A stretch of 22,765 nt of DNA, from the IMG/VR virus record IMGVR_UViG_3300048113_000901, positions 1 to 22,765 of that record. One strand, 5' to 3'. This stretch comes from a virus. The notes under the pieces were generated by a model. It was given only the letters and a program-made list of their open reading frames with translations. It was not told the DNA's origin and made no database searches. The position numbers and the translations under genes were made by a program. Of the stretch, positions 1 through 6,174 are shown in pieces. Positions within the stretch are counted from its first letter, which is position 1; each line of letters opens with the position of its first letter.

Positions 1-2
1 AC

Positions 3-23
3 GAATTAAAAGAAACAAATTAA
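3..23 (+). CDS. Possible C-terminal end of an upstream gene (partial)
   Basis: In reading frame 3 the first bases read E-L-K-E-T-N followed by TAA at 21-23, and the next gene starts 13 bases later after an A-rich leader. That spacing matches the other gene junctions here, so this may be the last few codons of a gene cut by the window edge. Other frames also stop nearby, so the assignment is weak. Nothing can be said about function. Confidence 0.25.
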   Translation, partial: ELKETN

Positions 24-35
24 AATTTAAATAAA

Positions 36-878
36 ATGGGACTTAATGTTTTTAAGAAAAAACCTTCTGAAGCCAGAAGAGAAACTAAAAGAGGAATAGA
101 AATATTTAAAAGTATTTTAGATAAAAAATTATATTACAAAGATGTAAATAACAAATCAGTTCCTGTATCAGAAGAAACTACTATTAGTACAGATGCTTCT
201 TTATCAGGTGACGGTACTGCTTCAGATCCTTTATCTGTTGAAGGAAAACAAGATACTTTAGTAAGCGGAACTAATATTAAAACTGTTAACGGAACTTCGG
301 TTTTGGGTAGTGGTGATTTAGCCGTCGGCGGTGGTGACTCAGGTTATCACATGCAATTATTGCCTGGAGGCCCTTATTATGGTGGTATTCATCAAGCAAA
401 CACAAACGCTGCTGGTACAAATTACGCAAATCAAACTTTTGCAAATAGGATGTCGTACTTTCCTTTTATACCAAATCAAGATTTTACAAGTACGGAAATG
501 CGTTTTAATTGTAATCAAGCAGGTGCTGGAGATGAGGCAAGGCTTTGTATTTATTCTCACGATGGAGTTAATGCGCCACAAAATTTACTATATGAAAGTT
601 CTGCGGTTGATATGTCTACTACTGGGTATAAAACAATCAACGTAACCAGAACTTGGACAAAAGGTGAAGTGTATTGGCTTGGTATTCACACAAAAAATGG
701 GTTGTCAAGAATTCTAGGAATGGGAACGAATGTTTCTGATTCACTTATAATTGGACTTTTAAATAGCGCAAGGTTTAAAATGTGGGCGCAAACTGGTCAA
801 ACCTTTGCAAACGGTGCGCCTGCAACTGCATTTCCTAACTCATTTAGGTATGATGTCTATATGGTAGAATTCAAATAA
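36..878 (+). CDS. Putative tail fibre / receptor-binding protein
   Basis: A 280-residue protein built like a short phage fibre. The lysine- and arginine-rich N-terminus (1-35) could anchor it to the virion. Residues about 48-97 hold linker repeats of the kind common in Bacteroidota phage fibres: ASLSGDGTASDPLSV, then KQDTLVSGTNIKTVNGTSV and LGSGDLAV. A glycine-rich hinge (GGGDSG) follows. The remainder (about 105-280) is rich in aromatic and small polar residues and is predicted beta; the stretch with ARLCIYSHDG, LLYESSAVDMSTTGYK and GEVYWLGIHT resembles the jelly-roll domain found at the tips of receptor-binding proteins. I infer that it binds a host surface glycan or protein. The start at 36 follows an A-rich leader typical of Bacteroidota genes. 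It forms a unit with the small gene at 890, and both end at the terminator at 1065. A minor capsid-decoration role is an alternative. Confidence 0.7.
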   Translation: MGLNVFKKKPSEARRETKRGIEIFKSILDKKLYYKDVNNKSVPVSEETTISTDASLSGDGTASDPLSVEGKQDTLVSGTNIKTVNGTSVLGSGDLAVGGGDSGYHMQLLPGGPYYGGIHQANTNAAGTNYANQTFANRMSYFPFIPNQDFTSTEMRFNCNQAGAGDEARLCIYSHDGVNAPQNLLYESSAVDMSTTGYKTINVTRTWTKGEVYWLGIHTKNGLSRILGMGTNVSDSLIIGLLNSARFKMWAQTGQTFANGAPATAFPNSFRYDVYMVEFK

Positions 879-889
879 ATAAAAAAAAT

Positions 890-1057
890 ATGTCACAAAT
901 TAGAGAAGAAGTTTACAACAAAGATGGATTAGTAGAAGTTAAATTTCATGAAGTAGAAAATGAATTAACTCCAGAAGAAATTATTGCTCAAAAAGAAGCA
1001 GAACTTTTAGCTATGTATACAGAGCTCGAGGCTCTAAAAGAAGCTAACAAAGAATAA
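890..1057 (+). CDS. Small acidic hypothetical protein (possible fibre partner)
   Basis: This is a 55-residue ORF, MSQIREEVYNKDGL... ending ...EALKEANKE, starting 11 bases after the fibre gene stop behind a run of A residues that can act as an A-rich ribosome-binding region. The first half reads as beta (EEVYNKDGLVEVKFHEVE); the second half (about 27-55) is a glutamate- and lysine-rich amphipathic helix. There are no cysteines, signal peptide or membrane segment. Short proteins with a beta hairpin plus a helix often follow fibre genes in phages, where they act as chaperones or caps, but no specific family is recognised. Tight coupling to the fibre gene, the upstream poly-A leader and the terminator directly after it support a real gene. 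Confidence 0.7.
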   Translation: MSQIREEVYNKDGLVEVKFHEVENELTPEEIIAQKEAELLAMYTELEALKEANKE

Positions 1058-1064
1058 GAATATT

Positions 1065-1099
1065 AATTTAGCAGGAGCATTTGTTTCTGCTAAATTTTT
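1065..1099 (+). terminator. Rho-independent terminator after the fibre unit
   Basis: The arms AATTTAGCAG (1065-1074) and CTGCTAAATT (1087-1096) are perfectly complementary over 10 bp. The inner bases allow four more pairs including two G-U wobbles, closing on an ATTT loop. The right arm runs into five T residues (1095-1099). Only the + strand has the T-tract, so it ends transcription coming from the fibre genes. It lies 7 bases after the 55-residue gene and 11 bases before the holin start, so the holin gene needs read-through or its own promoter. Confidence 0.85.
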
Positions 1100-1110
1100 A
1101 CACTATAACT

Positions 1111-1653
1111 ATGATAAAATTATTTAAATACACGGCTATTTCTAACGGATATGACAGTGTACAGCATATGAAAGAAAGTTTATTTCACCCAGAAAGTTTT
1201 TCTTGGGCAGCACCTTTAGCAAGTATACTAGGAACAGTGTCAGTAATATTTGAACAAATTTTTGGAATTCATATTGTAGTATTTTTAGTACTATGTATAC
1301 TATTTTTTTTAGAATTATATACAGGTATAAAAGCATCTAAAAAAGAAGGCAAAGGATTTAGGTCTTCTAAATTTCAAAAAGGATGGTTTAAATTAGGAGT
1401 ATATGCAGTTATGATAGGGTCTATGAACATTTGCGCTATCTATATACCTAACAAACCTATATTTGGAATAAATATAAATATCTACGGGTATTTACATTAT
1501 GTATTTTACAACTACGTATTGATCGCTTTATTTATATCTAACGTAGAAAATTTTGTAAGATTAGGATGGAAGATGAATGGTTTTATTCCATTAATAGCCA
1601 AAAGACTAAATTTAGAAGTTGTTGAAAAAGAAAAAAACAAAGACTCTAAATAA
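1111..1653 (+). CDS. Phage holin (toxin-secretion/lysis holin type)
   Basis: A 180-residue polytopic membrane protein. Hydrophobic segments lie at about 33-50, 53-71, 95-112 and 127-144. Between the second and third is ELYTGIKASKKEGKGFRSS (68-86), a T-G-I-x-A-x-K-x-G loop characteristic of the phage holin family found in Bacteroidota and Firmicutes phages. The C-terminus is highly charged (EVVEKEKNKDSK), as expected for a cytoplasmic tail that controls lysis timing. Holins collect in the inner membrane and form the lesion that starts host lysis. The frame is open back to a TTG at 1081, but that start would lie inside the terminator hairpin, so the ATG at 1111 is chosen. The membrane-protein genes downstream support a lysis cassette. 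Confidence 0.8.
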   Translation: MIKLFKYTAISNGYDSVQHMKESLFHPESFSWAAPLASILGTVSVIFEQIFGIHIVVFLVLCILFFLELYTGIKASKKEGKGFRSSKFQKGWFKLGVYAVMIGSMNICAIYIPNKPIFGININIYGYLHYVFYNYVLIALFISNVENFVRLGWKMNGFIPLIAKRLNLEVVEKEKNKDSK

Positions 1654-1662
1654 CTGTGAGCA

Positions 1663-2040
1663 TTGAAAAACTTTATAGAAAAAACAAGTACTTGGGCAGG
1701 TAATATTAGCAGTATTAGCAAATTACTAATAGGCTTGTTTTTTTTAATTTTTACAATCGGAACAGAGTGGTATCAAATACAAGTAAATCTAAAAACTAAT
1801 ATTAAACAAGAAAAAGATATAAAAGCTTCTAAGTCTTATGCAGAAACAATGTTTAACAAAGTATTAGAAAACATTGAAAAAGAAAATAAACTGCAGCAAG
1901 AAAAATTTAAAGAAACAAACAAACGTCTTATAAATAGTTTAGAAGAGTTTAATAAGTATAAAGAAAAACAAGAAAATAAATTACTACAATCTAGAGAAAG
2001 AATATCTTTTTTAGAAGGCAGGTTATATAATGTAAAATAA
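1663..2040 (+). CDS. Single-span coiled-coil membrane protein (spanin-like)
   Basis: 125 residues. A hydrophobic helix at about 18-35 (SKLLIGLFFLIFTIG) is followed by an almost uninterrupted charged helix from about 45 to 120, rich in K, E, Q and N and predicted coiled coil. This is the topology of inner-membrane spanins (Rz type): an N-terminal anchor and a periplasmic coiled coil that helps disrupt the outer membrane in Gram-negative lysis. The start is TTG at 1663; the only later in-frame ATG is at 1849, which would lose the membrane anchor, and a GTG at 1656 is in a frame that closes quickly. It lies 9 bases after the holin. The role is inferred from topology and location only; a tail or membrane-associated coiled-coil protein is possible. 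Confidence 0.6.
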   Translation: MKNFIEKTSTWAGNISSISKLLIGLFFLIFTIGTEWYQIQVNLKTNIKQEKDIKASKSYAETMFNKVLENIEKENKLQQEKFKETNKRLINSLEEFNKYKEKQENKLLQSRERISFLEGRLYNVK

Positions 2041-2046
2041 TTAGTT

Positions 2047-2346
2047 ATGAAATTACCTAAAACATTTATTGGATGGACAAGTATAAAATGGTTTATAAGA
2101 GAGCTTATAAAACTATATTCTGATGAACCCTCTTATTTTTCTAAAAAAAGAATAGAATCAGGTCTTGCTTTTATTATTGCTCAGGTAGGTATGGTTTTCT
2201 TTTTAATTAAAAAAATAGACACTCTAGATGTATACGAATTTATTATGTGGGCTAGTGTAGAATTTCTAGTTGCTGGATATACTATTAATAAAATACAAAG
2301 AGAAAAAAGGTTGTCGTCTATTAAAAGAATGACTACTAAAAAATAG
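2047..2346 (+). CDS. Small two-helix membrane protein (possible second holin)
   Basis: 99 residues. The segment SYFSKKRIESGLAFIIAQVG (about 29-48) leads into a first membrane helix (about 37-54), then a short loop (KKIDTLDVYEF) and a second helix (about 62-80), ending in a basic tail (NKIQREKRLSSIKRMTTKK). Proteins with this FSKKRIESGxAF...GYTxNxIQxEK pattern occur near lysis genes of Bacteroidota phages, from memory. The short two-helix hairpin with a basic cytoplasmic tail would suit a class II holin or an accessory or antiholin. It starts 6 bases after the previous stop and ends with TAG. It could instead be a structural membrane-associated protein; the exact role is unproven. Confidence 0.6.
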   Translation: MKLPKTFIGWTSIKWFIRELIKLYSDEPSYFSKKRIESGLAFIIAQVGMVFFLIKKIDTLDVYEFIMWASVEFLVAGYTINKIQREKRLSSIKRMTTKK

Positions 2347-2352
2347 AATTTG

Positions 2353-2360
2353 TATATTTA
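2353..2360 (+). promoter_or_regulatory. TAnnTTTG-like box 12 bases upstream of the start at 2365
   Basis: TATATTTA matches the Bacteroidota -7 consensus TAnnTTTG in all but the last base. It begins exactly 12 bases before the ATG at 2365, the same spacing as the exact matches at 3870 and 18611. No -33 TTG is seen at the usual distance. It is a weak call alone and is supported mainly by the shared geometry. Confidence 0.3.
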
Positions 2361-2364
2361 CAGC

Positions 2365-3027
2365 ATGTTTACACTTTTAAATAAGTTCAGTAACTACATA
2401 TTTATAGCAATAATTATATTAATTTGCTTTTTATATTTTAAAAGCTGCGTCCAAAATAACGCTGATAAATCTCGTATCGAAAAGCTTTTAGAATACAAAC
2501 ATACTGTAAAAAATTATACTACTAAAAAAGGAACGGTTGTTAACTATAACAACTCGCTGGCAGTGTCTCCTGAAGATTTGAAGATCGTTCAGGACACTCT
2601 GCTGACGTACATAGAAAATTTAGAACTAAAACTAAAGAACGTTAAATCTACTACTATTATTACAGAACGTATACAAATAGATTCAGTAGAAGTTCCCGTA
2701 TATCTTACGGATTGTAATTTTGATACTACTATTAATGTTACAAAGCCTTTTTACGATTTTAATATTACAATGACTAATACTGGATTAACTTTTAATTCTT
2801 TAAAGTTCCCTAATCGTTTAGGAGTAACTTTAACAGATAAAAAAGAAAAGTGGTACAAACCTAAAAATTCTATAGTGGTTGTTACTAATAGTAATCCGTA
2901 TATGAAAGTAGATGGTATATCTACCTATACTTTTAAAAAACAAAAAAAATGGTATAATAGACAATTGACTTCTTTAACAGCAGGAATTTTATTAGGAGCA
3001 TTTATGTCATATCAAATAACAAAATAG
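2365..3027 (+). CDS. Membrane-anchored protein of the lysis region (spanin-like, unknown)
   Basis: 220 residues from the ATG at 2365; a TTG at 2350 in the same frame is less likely. An N-terminal hydrophobic helix (about 9-25, NYIFIAIIILICFLYF) is followed by KSC, a charged helical part, and residues about 55-190 that read as beta-rich and soluble. The last 20 residues contain a second hydrophobic segment (LTSLTAGILLGAFMSYQ). Long N-anchored proteins of this plan with a late NPY-containing segment and a C-terminal glycine-rich hydrophobic tail recur in Bacteroidota phages next to holins; their function is not established. The topology suggests an envelope-spanning lysis factor that fuses or disrupts membranes. 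There is no lipobox: Cys28 lies after the helix but without the L-x-x-C context. It ends with TAG. Confidence 0.6.
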   Translation: MFTLLNKFSNYIFIAIIILICFLYFKSCVQNNADKSRIEKLLEYKHTVKNYTTKKGTVVNYNNSLAVSPEDLKIVQDTLLTYIENLELKLKNVKSTTIITERIQIDSVEVPVYLTDCNFDTTINVTKPFYDFNITMTNTGLTFNSLKFPNRLGVTLTDKKEKWYKPKNSIVVVTNSNPYMKVDGISTYTFKKQKKWYNRQLTSLTAGILLGAFMSYQITK

Positions 3028-3032
3028 TTTTG
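3025..3032 (+). promoter_or_regulatory. Possible -7 promoter element for the exonuclease gene
   Basis: TAGTTTTG is an exact TAnnTTTG match overlapping the TAG stop of the previous gene. Transcription would start near 3036, giving a leader of about 20 bases that contains the Shine-Dalgarno at 3043. A -33 TTG is not evident at the expected distance, so this is tentative. Confidence 0.35.
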
Positions 3033-3042
3033 TTATATAATT

Positions 3043-3048
3043 AAGGAG
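3043..3048 (+). promoter_or_regulatory. Strong Shine-Dalgarno of the exonuclease gene
   Basis: AAGGAG lies 7 bases before the ATG at 3056. It is the only classical Shine-Dalgarno in the window; other genes start behind A-rich leaders or with no leader. This fixes the start and sets the gene apart from its neighbours. Confidence 0.7.
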
Positions 3049-3055
3049 AAAAGTT

Positions 3056-3862
3056 ATGAAGAGACACAGATTATTTTACGACATCGAAACATCATTTTGT
3101 AAAGGGCACTTTTGGAGACCTGGTTATAATCAAAGAATTGGTCCTGAACAAATTACAGACTACGCTAAAATTATTTCTGCACACTGGAAATGGGAAGGTG
3201 AAGAAGAAGAAGTGCACCATGCTCATTGGGGTCTAGAAAAACAATGTGACAAATCTTTAATAAAAAAACTATTAAAACAATTTGAGAAAGCAGATGAAAT
3301 AGTTACTCATAACGGAAAAAAGTTTGACACTCCTTGGGTAAGAACACGAGCTTTGTATCATGGAATACCTATGAGACCCGATTACAATGAAATAGATACA
3401 TATAAATTAGCAAAGTCTTATCTTAATTTGCCTAGTTTTAGTCTTAAAGAAATTTGTAAATATTATAATCTAGAAGCAAAAAAAGATGCGGGAGGATTAG
3501 ATACTTGGAAAGATGTAGTATTTAAAAAATGTCCTGAAGCATTTGAGCATTTATTATATTATGGAGACGGAGACATTATTTCTTTAGAAGCAGTGTTTAA
3601 TAAATTAAGGCCATATGTTAAACCTAATATGCACTATCATTCAGAACATATTAGTATTTTAGGAATTAAAGCGGTTCCTGGAAAGTTTTTCTGTCCTGAA
3701 TGTGGTAAAATAGGAAGACATCGTAAACAGTATAGAACAATGGCAGGAACAATAAGACACTACATGAGCTGCACAGACGACAAATGCGGTACATCATTTA
3801 AACTTAGTCATAAATCATTTGTTGATTTTAATACATATAAAATAGCAAATAACATAACGTAA
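3056..3862 (+). CDS. DEDDy 3'-5' exonuclease with C-terminal zinc ribbon
   Basis: 268 residues with an RNase H-like fold of the DnaQ/DEDD superfamily. ExoI is LFYDIETS (D9, E11). ExoII is VTHNGKKFDTPWV (D91). ExoIII is YYGDGDIISLE, where Tyr169-x3-Asp173 marks the DEDDy class seen in family B polymerase proofreading and YprB-like nucleases. A zinc ribbon follows (Cys213, Cys216, Cys239, Cys244; CPEC ... CTDDKC), which probably binds nucleic acid. It would remove nucleotides from 3' ends of DNA or RNA. A role in repair, genome maturation, degradation of host nucleic acid or counter-defence is possible, and context does not decide. It sits between the lysis cassette and the neck genes with its own Shine-Dalgarno and a promoter-like box on each side, which suggests an independently expressed, perhaps acquired, gene. 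All catalytic residues are present. Confidence 0.85.
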   Translation: MKRHRLFYDIETSFCKGHFWRPGYNQRIGPEQITDYAKIISAHWKWEGEEEEVHHAHWGLEKQCDKSLIKKLLKQFEKADEIVTHNGKKFDTPWVRTRALYHGIPMRPDYNEIDTYKLAKSYLNLPSFSLKEICKYYNLEAKKDAGGLDTWKDVVFKKCPEAFEHLLYYGDGDIISLEAVFNKLRPYVKPNMHYHSEHISILGIKAVPGKFFCPECGKIGRHRKQYRTMAGTIRHYMSCTDDKCGTSFKLSHKSFVDFNTYKIANNIT

Positions 3863-3869
3863 TTTTTAA

Positions 3870-3877
3870 TATATTTG
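3870..3877 (+). promoter_or_regulatory. TAnnTTTG promoter box predicting a leaderless transcript
   Basis: TATATTTG is an exact match to the Bacteroidota -7 consensus and begins 12 bases before the ATG at 3882. With the box centred near -7, transcription would begin at or next to the A of the ATG. There is no Shine-Dalgarno or A-rich leader between them. It would drive the neck, muzzle and cargo genes. No -33 TTG is seen at the usual spacing. Confidence 0.45.
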
Positions 3878-3881
3878 TATA

Positions 3882-4592
3882 ATGTTACCATTAGTAGATT
3901 TACATAGTCAGTTAGACGAAGCTTTGAATATTAATAATTCAGATTCAATCTTTAGTACACTGTACTATACAGATTTAATTAATGAACAACGATCTTTATA
4001 TATCAGAAACGAATATAACAGAACAAGAGAAGTAGACCCTAATGTTCAGCAATCATTTTGTGAGGATTTAGAATTAGTAGATCCTAACAATTGTCCTTGT
4101 GCAAACATACCAGTAGGGTGTAAAATTTTACGTACTAAACGTAAAATTCCTAATACAATAGAATTTCATCACAGCAAAGCTATTACGTCTGTCGGTCCTG
4201 TAATTATTACAGCAAAAAGATTTAACTTAATAGATTACGATAGAGTTCCTTTTGTAGGACACGGTAGAACTACACATAATACCGTCTATGCATTTTTATA
4301 CGATAATTACTTATACGTAATATCTAAAAATCCTGCAAAGCTTCTTTTGAAAAAAGTTACTATTCGTGGAATCTTTGAAGATCCTACTGCTATTGCAGAA
4401 TTTTTAGATTGCAGCGAAAACAATATCTGCTGGTCTCCTGACGATGTTTATCCATTAAATCAATGGATGTGGACATATGTTAAACAACAAGTGTTACAGC
4501 AACTTTTCCAAAAAAGACAGGTCCCACAAGACGACTCTGGAAATGCACAAGATGATTTAGCAGACGGAACAGCGCCAGTACAATCTAAATAA
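3882..4592 (+). CDS. Putative neck/ring structural protein (crAss-like)
   Basis: 236 residues, soluble, mixed alpha/beta. The N-terminus (1-60) is helical: LHSQLDEALNINNSDSIFST and an LINEQRSLYIRNEY helix. Four cysteines cluster around CEDL, NNCPCAN and VGCKIL (about 60-87), which could form a small metal site or disulfides. The centre (about 90-175) is beta-rich. The C-terminus has a W-M-W-T-Y-V-K-Q-Q-V helix and then a glutamine- and aspartate-rich disordered tail. Its position, just before an HU/IHF-fold ring protein and two genes before ring protein 1 and the muzzle, matches the genes for neck rings (R2-R4) of crAss-like phages. I infer a neck ring or adaptor role from synteny and a remembered resemblance of the N-terminal part, not from a diagnostic motif. 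The start is the ATG immediately after the promoter-like box. Confidence 0.55.
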   Translation: MLPLVDLHSQLDEALNINNSDSIFSTLYYTDLINEQRSLYIRNEYNRTREVDPNVQQSFCEDLELVDPNNCPCANIPVGCKILRTKRKIPNTIEFHHSKAITSVGPVIITAKRFNLIDYDRVPFVGHGRTTHNTVYAFLYDNYLYVISKNPAKLLLKKVTIRGIFEDPTAIAEFLDCSENNICWSPDDVYPLNQWMWTYVKQQVLQQLFQKRQVPQDDSGNAQDDLADGTAPVQSK

Positions 4593-4599
4593 TATAATA

Positions 4600-5127
4600 G
4601 TGGAACCAATAAGGGGGAAAGGAAAACACAAAGCGGATATAAAAAAATATAATTTTTATAGCCATTATAGGAAGAATACTACTTTTAGTCGTTTAGACAG
4701 AAAAGAATATTCTGCTTTTTTAAAAGATTTGCTTACTACATTTAGTGAAGCTATCGTAAAAGAAAATATGGAATTAAAACTTGGGAAACTAGGTTTTATT
4801 AGAATACAAGCTAAGAAACTTCATTTTTTCGATAAAGAAGGTAATAGAGCCAAGACACTAAGAGTAGATTGGAAGAAGACCCTAGATTATTGGAAGGTAA
4901 AGTATCCTGGTAAAACAAAAGAAGAACTGAAGAAGATTAAAAACAAACCTGTTTTATATCATGAAAATGATCATACAAAAGGAGAGTTTTATCAGCATCT
5001 TTGGGACAAACTTACTTCTGTAGTAAAATACAGAGGATTATATAAGTTTATTCCTTCTCGTCAGTATTCTAGATTAATAGCAGAGGTAGTAAAAGATCCT
5101 CATAGAACAGTATTTTATTACGGGTAA
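4600..5127 (+). CDS. HU/IHF-fold ring (neck) protein, crAss-like
   Basis: 175 residues, strongly basic. The region RKEYSAFLKDLLTTFSEAI (about 34-52) followed by ENMELKLGKLGFIRIQ (about 55-70) is the helix plus beta arrangement of HU/IHF proteins, including the LxKLGxIRI turn. In crAss-like phages, genes first annotated as IHF subunits were later shown structurally to be neck ring proteins, so a structural role is preferred over chromatin. The C-terminal part (HLWDKLTSVVKYRGLYKFIPSRQYSRLIA) contains the W-D-K ... Y-K-F-x-P-x-R-x-x-x-R-x-L-A pattern that I associate with this crAss family. The start is GTG at 4600, 7 bases after the previous stop; no ATG occurs earlier in the frame. It is followed by the remaining neck genes in the same operon. 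Confidence 0.7.
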   Translation: MEPIRGKGKHKADIKKYNFYSHYRKNTTFSRLDRKEYSAFLKDLLTTFSEAIVKENMELKLGKLGFIRIQAKKLHFFDKEGNRAKTLRVDWKKTLDYWKVKYPGKTKEELKKIKNKPVLYHENDHTKGEFYQHLWDKLTSVVKYRGLYKFIPSRQYSRLIAEVVKDPHRTVFYYG

Positions 5128-5145
5128 AACCAAAATTAAAAAAAA

Positions 5146-5382
5146 ATGATGGAAAGTAAATCAACAAAGTCTTGGGAAAATTCAGAAAAATTTGAAGACG
5201 GATCAAGTACAAAAGTTTGTGTTAGAGAAGTAGAAAACGGTTTTATTAAAACTGTAACTAAACACTATATGGACGACAAAGGATCGTGGAAATACGACGA
5301 TACTGTAACTGTTCATTTTGAAAATCCTATGGAAGAAAAAAGTCTTGCGGATAAATTACAAACCTTTTTAGAAGAGAACTAA
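5146..5382 (+). CDS. Small hypothetical protein in the neck gene cluster
   Basis: 78 residues, acidic at both ends, with a beta-rich middle (TKVCVREVENGFIKTVTKHY, then WKYDDTVTVHFENP) and a C-terminal helix (SLADKLQTFLEEN). There is no membrane segment and a single cysteine. Two ATG codons stand in tandem (5146 and 5149) behind a run of nine A residues, which serves as an A-rich leader; either could be used. Its place between the IHF-fold ring protein and the ring protein next to the muzzle, and its 1-base gap to the next start, suggest co-translation and a structural or assembly role. No family is recognised. Confidence 0.65.
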   Translation: MMESKSTKSWENSEKFEDGSSTKVCVREVENGFIKTVTKHYMDDKGSWKYDDTVTVHFENPMEEKSLADKLQTFLEEN

Positions 5383-5383
5383 G

Positions 5384-6172
5384 ATGTACACAGGAAATAC
5401 AGTATCATATAAAGCAATCATGGATAAACAGATCCGTGATTTTGGTTTTGAAATAGACGACGACTCAGGAATGGAGTGGTTAGCAGAATTTATGGCGCAA
5501 ACTAAAGTCGGAATAGTAATGATCAATGATGTTGTATATATTCCTATTTGTGACGGACGTGGAGAACTTCCTATGAATTTGTATAAGATTGTACAAACTG
5601 CAAGATTAGGAGGAGTCGATAATTTAGAAGAAGCTAAATGCGGTAAAGGAAATATGGTGCCTATGAGATGGGCAACAGATCATTTTCATAAACAATACCA
5701 TAAAGACGATAGAGATTATACTACGCAATCTGCTGACACATATACAGTAGAAAACGGTTATATATTTACTTCTTTTAGTAGTGGATTTGTTTCTATGGCT
5801 ATAGAGTCTTTGCCTGTTGATGCAGACGGAGCTCCTTTAATTCCTGCAGAACAAGCTTGGTTAGAAGCAGCGTCTCATCATCTTGCCTGGAAAACAGCAA
5901 GAAAACTTAGACGTACAAACTCTATTGATAAAGATTTCTATATGGAAATTATGCAAGATAGAGATTGGTACTTTGCACAAGCAGTAAATCAATCTAAACT
6001 AGATCAGAACGTAGATCAAGCAGAGTCTAGTAAAAACGCAATAGTTAGAACTATACCTGATATACAAGCTCATGCTTCTTTCTTTGCTAATCTTCAGTTA
6101 CCAGAACAACGTAACTTTAGAGATATGTCATCATCAGGAACATCAAGCCCTAACAAAATTATTTCTGGATAA
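5384..6172 (+). CDS. Ring protein 1 / tail tubular head-tail adaptor (crAss-like)
   Basis: 262 residues. The N-terminal third, with DKQIRDFGFEIDDDSGMEWL, a hydrophobic VGIVMINDVVYIPICDGRGEL and LPMNLYKIVQTARLGG, resembles the ring protein R1 of crAss-like phages, related to gp4-type tail adaptors that connect the portal-side rings to the tail. Residues about 125-150 read as beta (YTVENGYIFTSFSSGFVSMAIESLPVD), and a helical LIPAEQAWLEAASHHLAWKTARKLRR follows, a typical neck-protein helical hairpin. A helical C-terminus and a serine-rich tail (SSSGTSSPNKIISG) finish the protein. Its gene ends 2 bases before the muzzle gene, the same pairing as in characterised crAss-like phages. It would sit on the lower neck and anchor the muzzle. 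The start ATG at 5384 follows the purine-rich sequence GAAGAGAA. Confidence 0.7.
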   Translation: MYTGNTVSYKAIMDKQIRDFGFEIDDDSGMEWLAEFMAQTKVGIVMINDVVYIPICDGRGELPMNLYKIVQTARLGGVDNLEEAKCGKGNMVPMRWATDHFHKQYHKDDRDYTTQSADTYTVENGYIFTSFSSGFVSMAIESLPVDADGAPLIPAEQAWLEAASHHLAWKTARKLRRTNSIDKDFYMEIMQDRDWYFAQAVNQSKLDQNVDQAESSKNAIVRTIPDIQAHASFFANLQLPEQRNFRDMSSSGTSSPNKIISG

Positions 6173-6174
6173 AA

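Noticed and set aside
331-645. A 104-residue + strand frame inside the fibre gene
   Set aside because: Out of frame within a well-supported gene, with no ribosome-binding region and a composition unlike a folded protein.
1081-1110. TTG start giving a holin 10 residues longer
   Set aside because: The start would lie inside the terminator hairpin; the ATG at 1111 gives a normal holin.
4600-5127. IHF-like protein as a DNA-bending nucleoid protein or integration factor
   Set aside because: The gene lies in the neck cluster, carries extra C-terminal features of crAss-like ring proteins, and there is no integrase or attachment site in the window.
5130-5150. Run of A residues before 5146 as a programmed slippage site
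   Set aside because: It is between two complete genes and serves as an A-rich leader; no overlapping frame would be joined by slippage.
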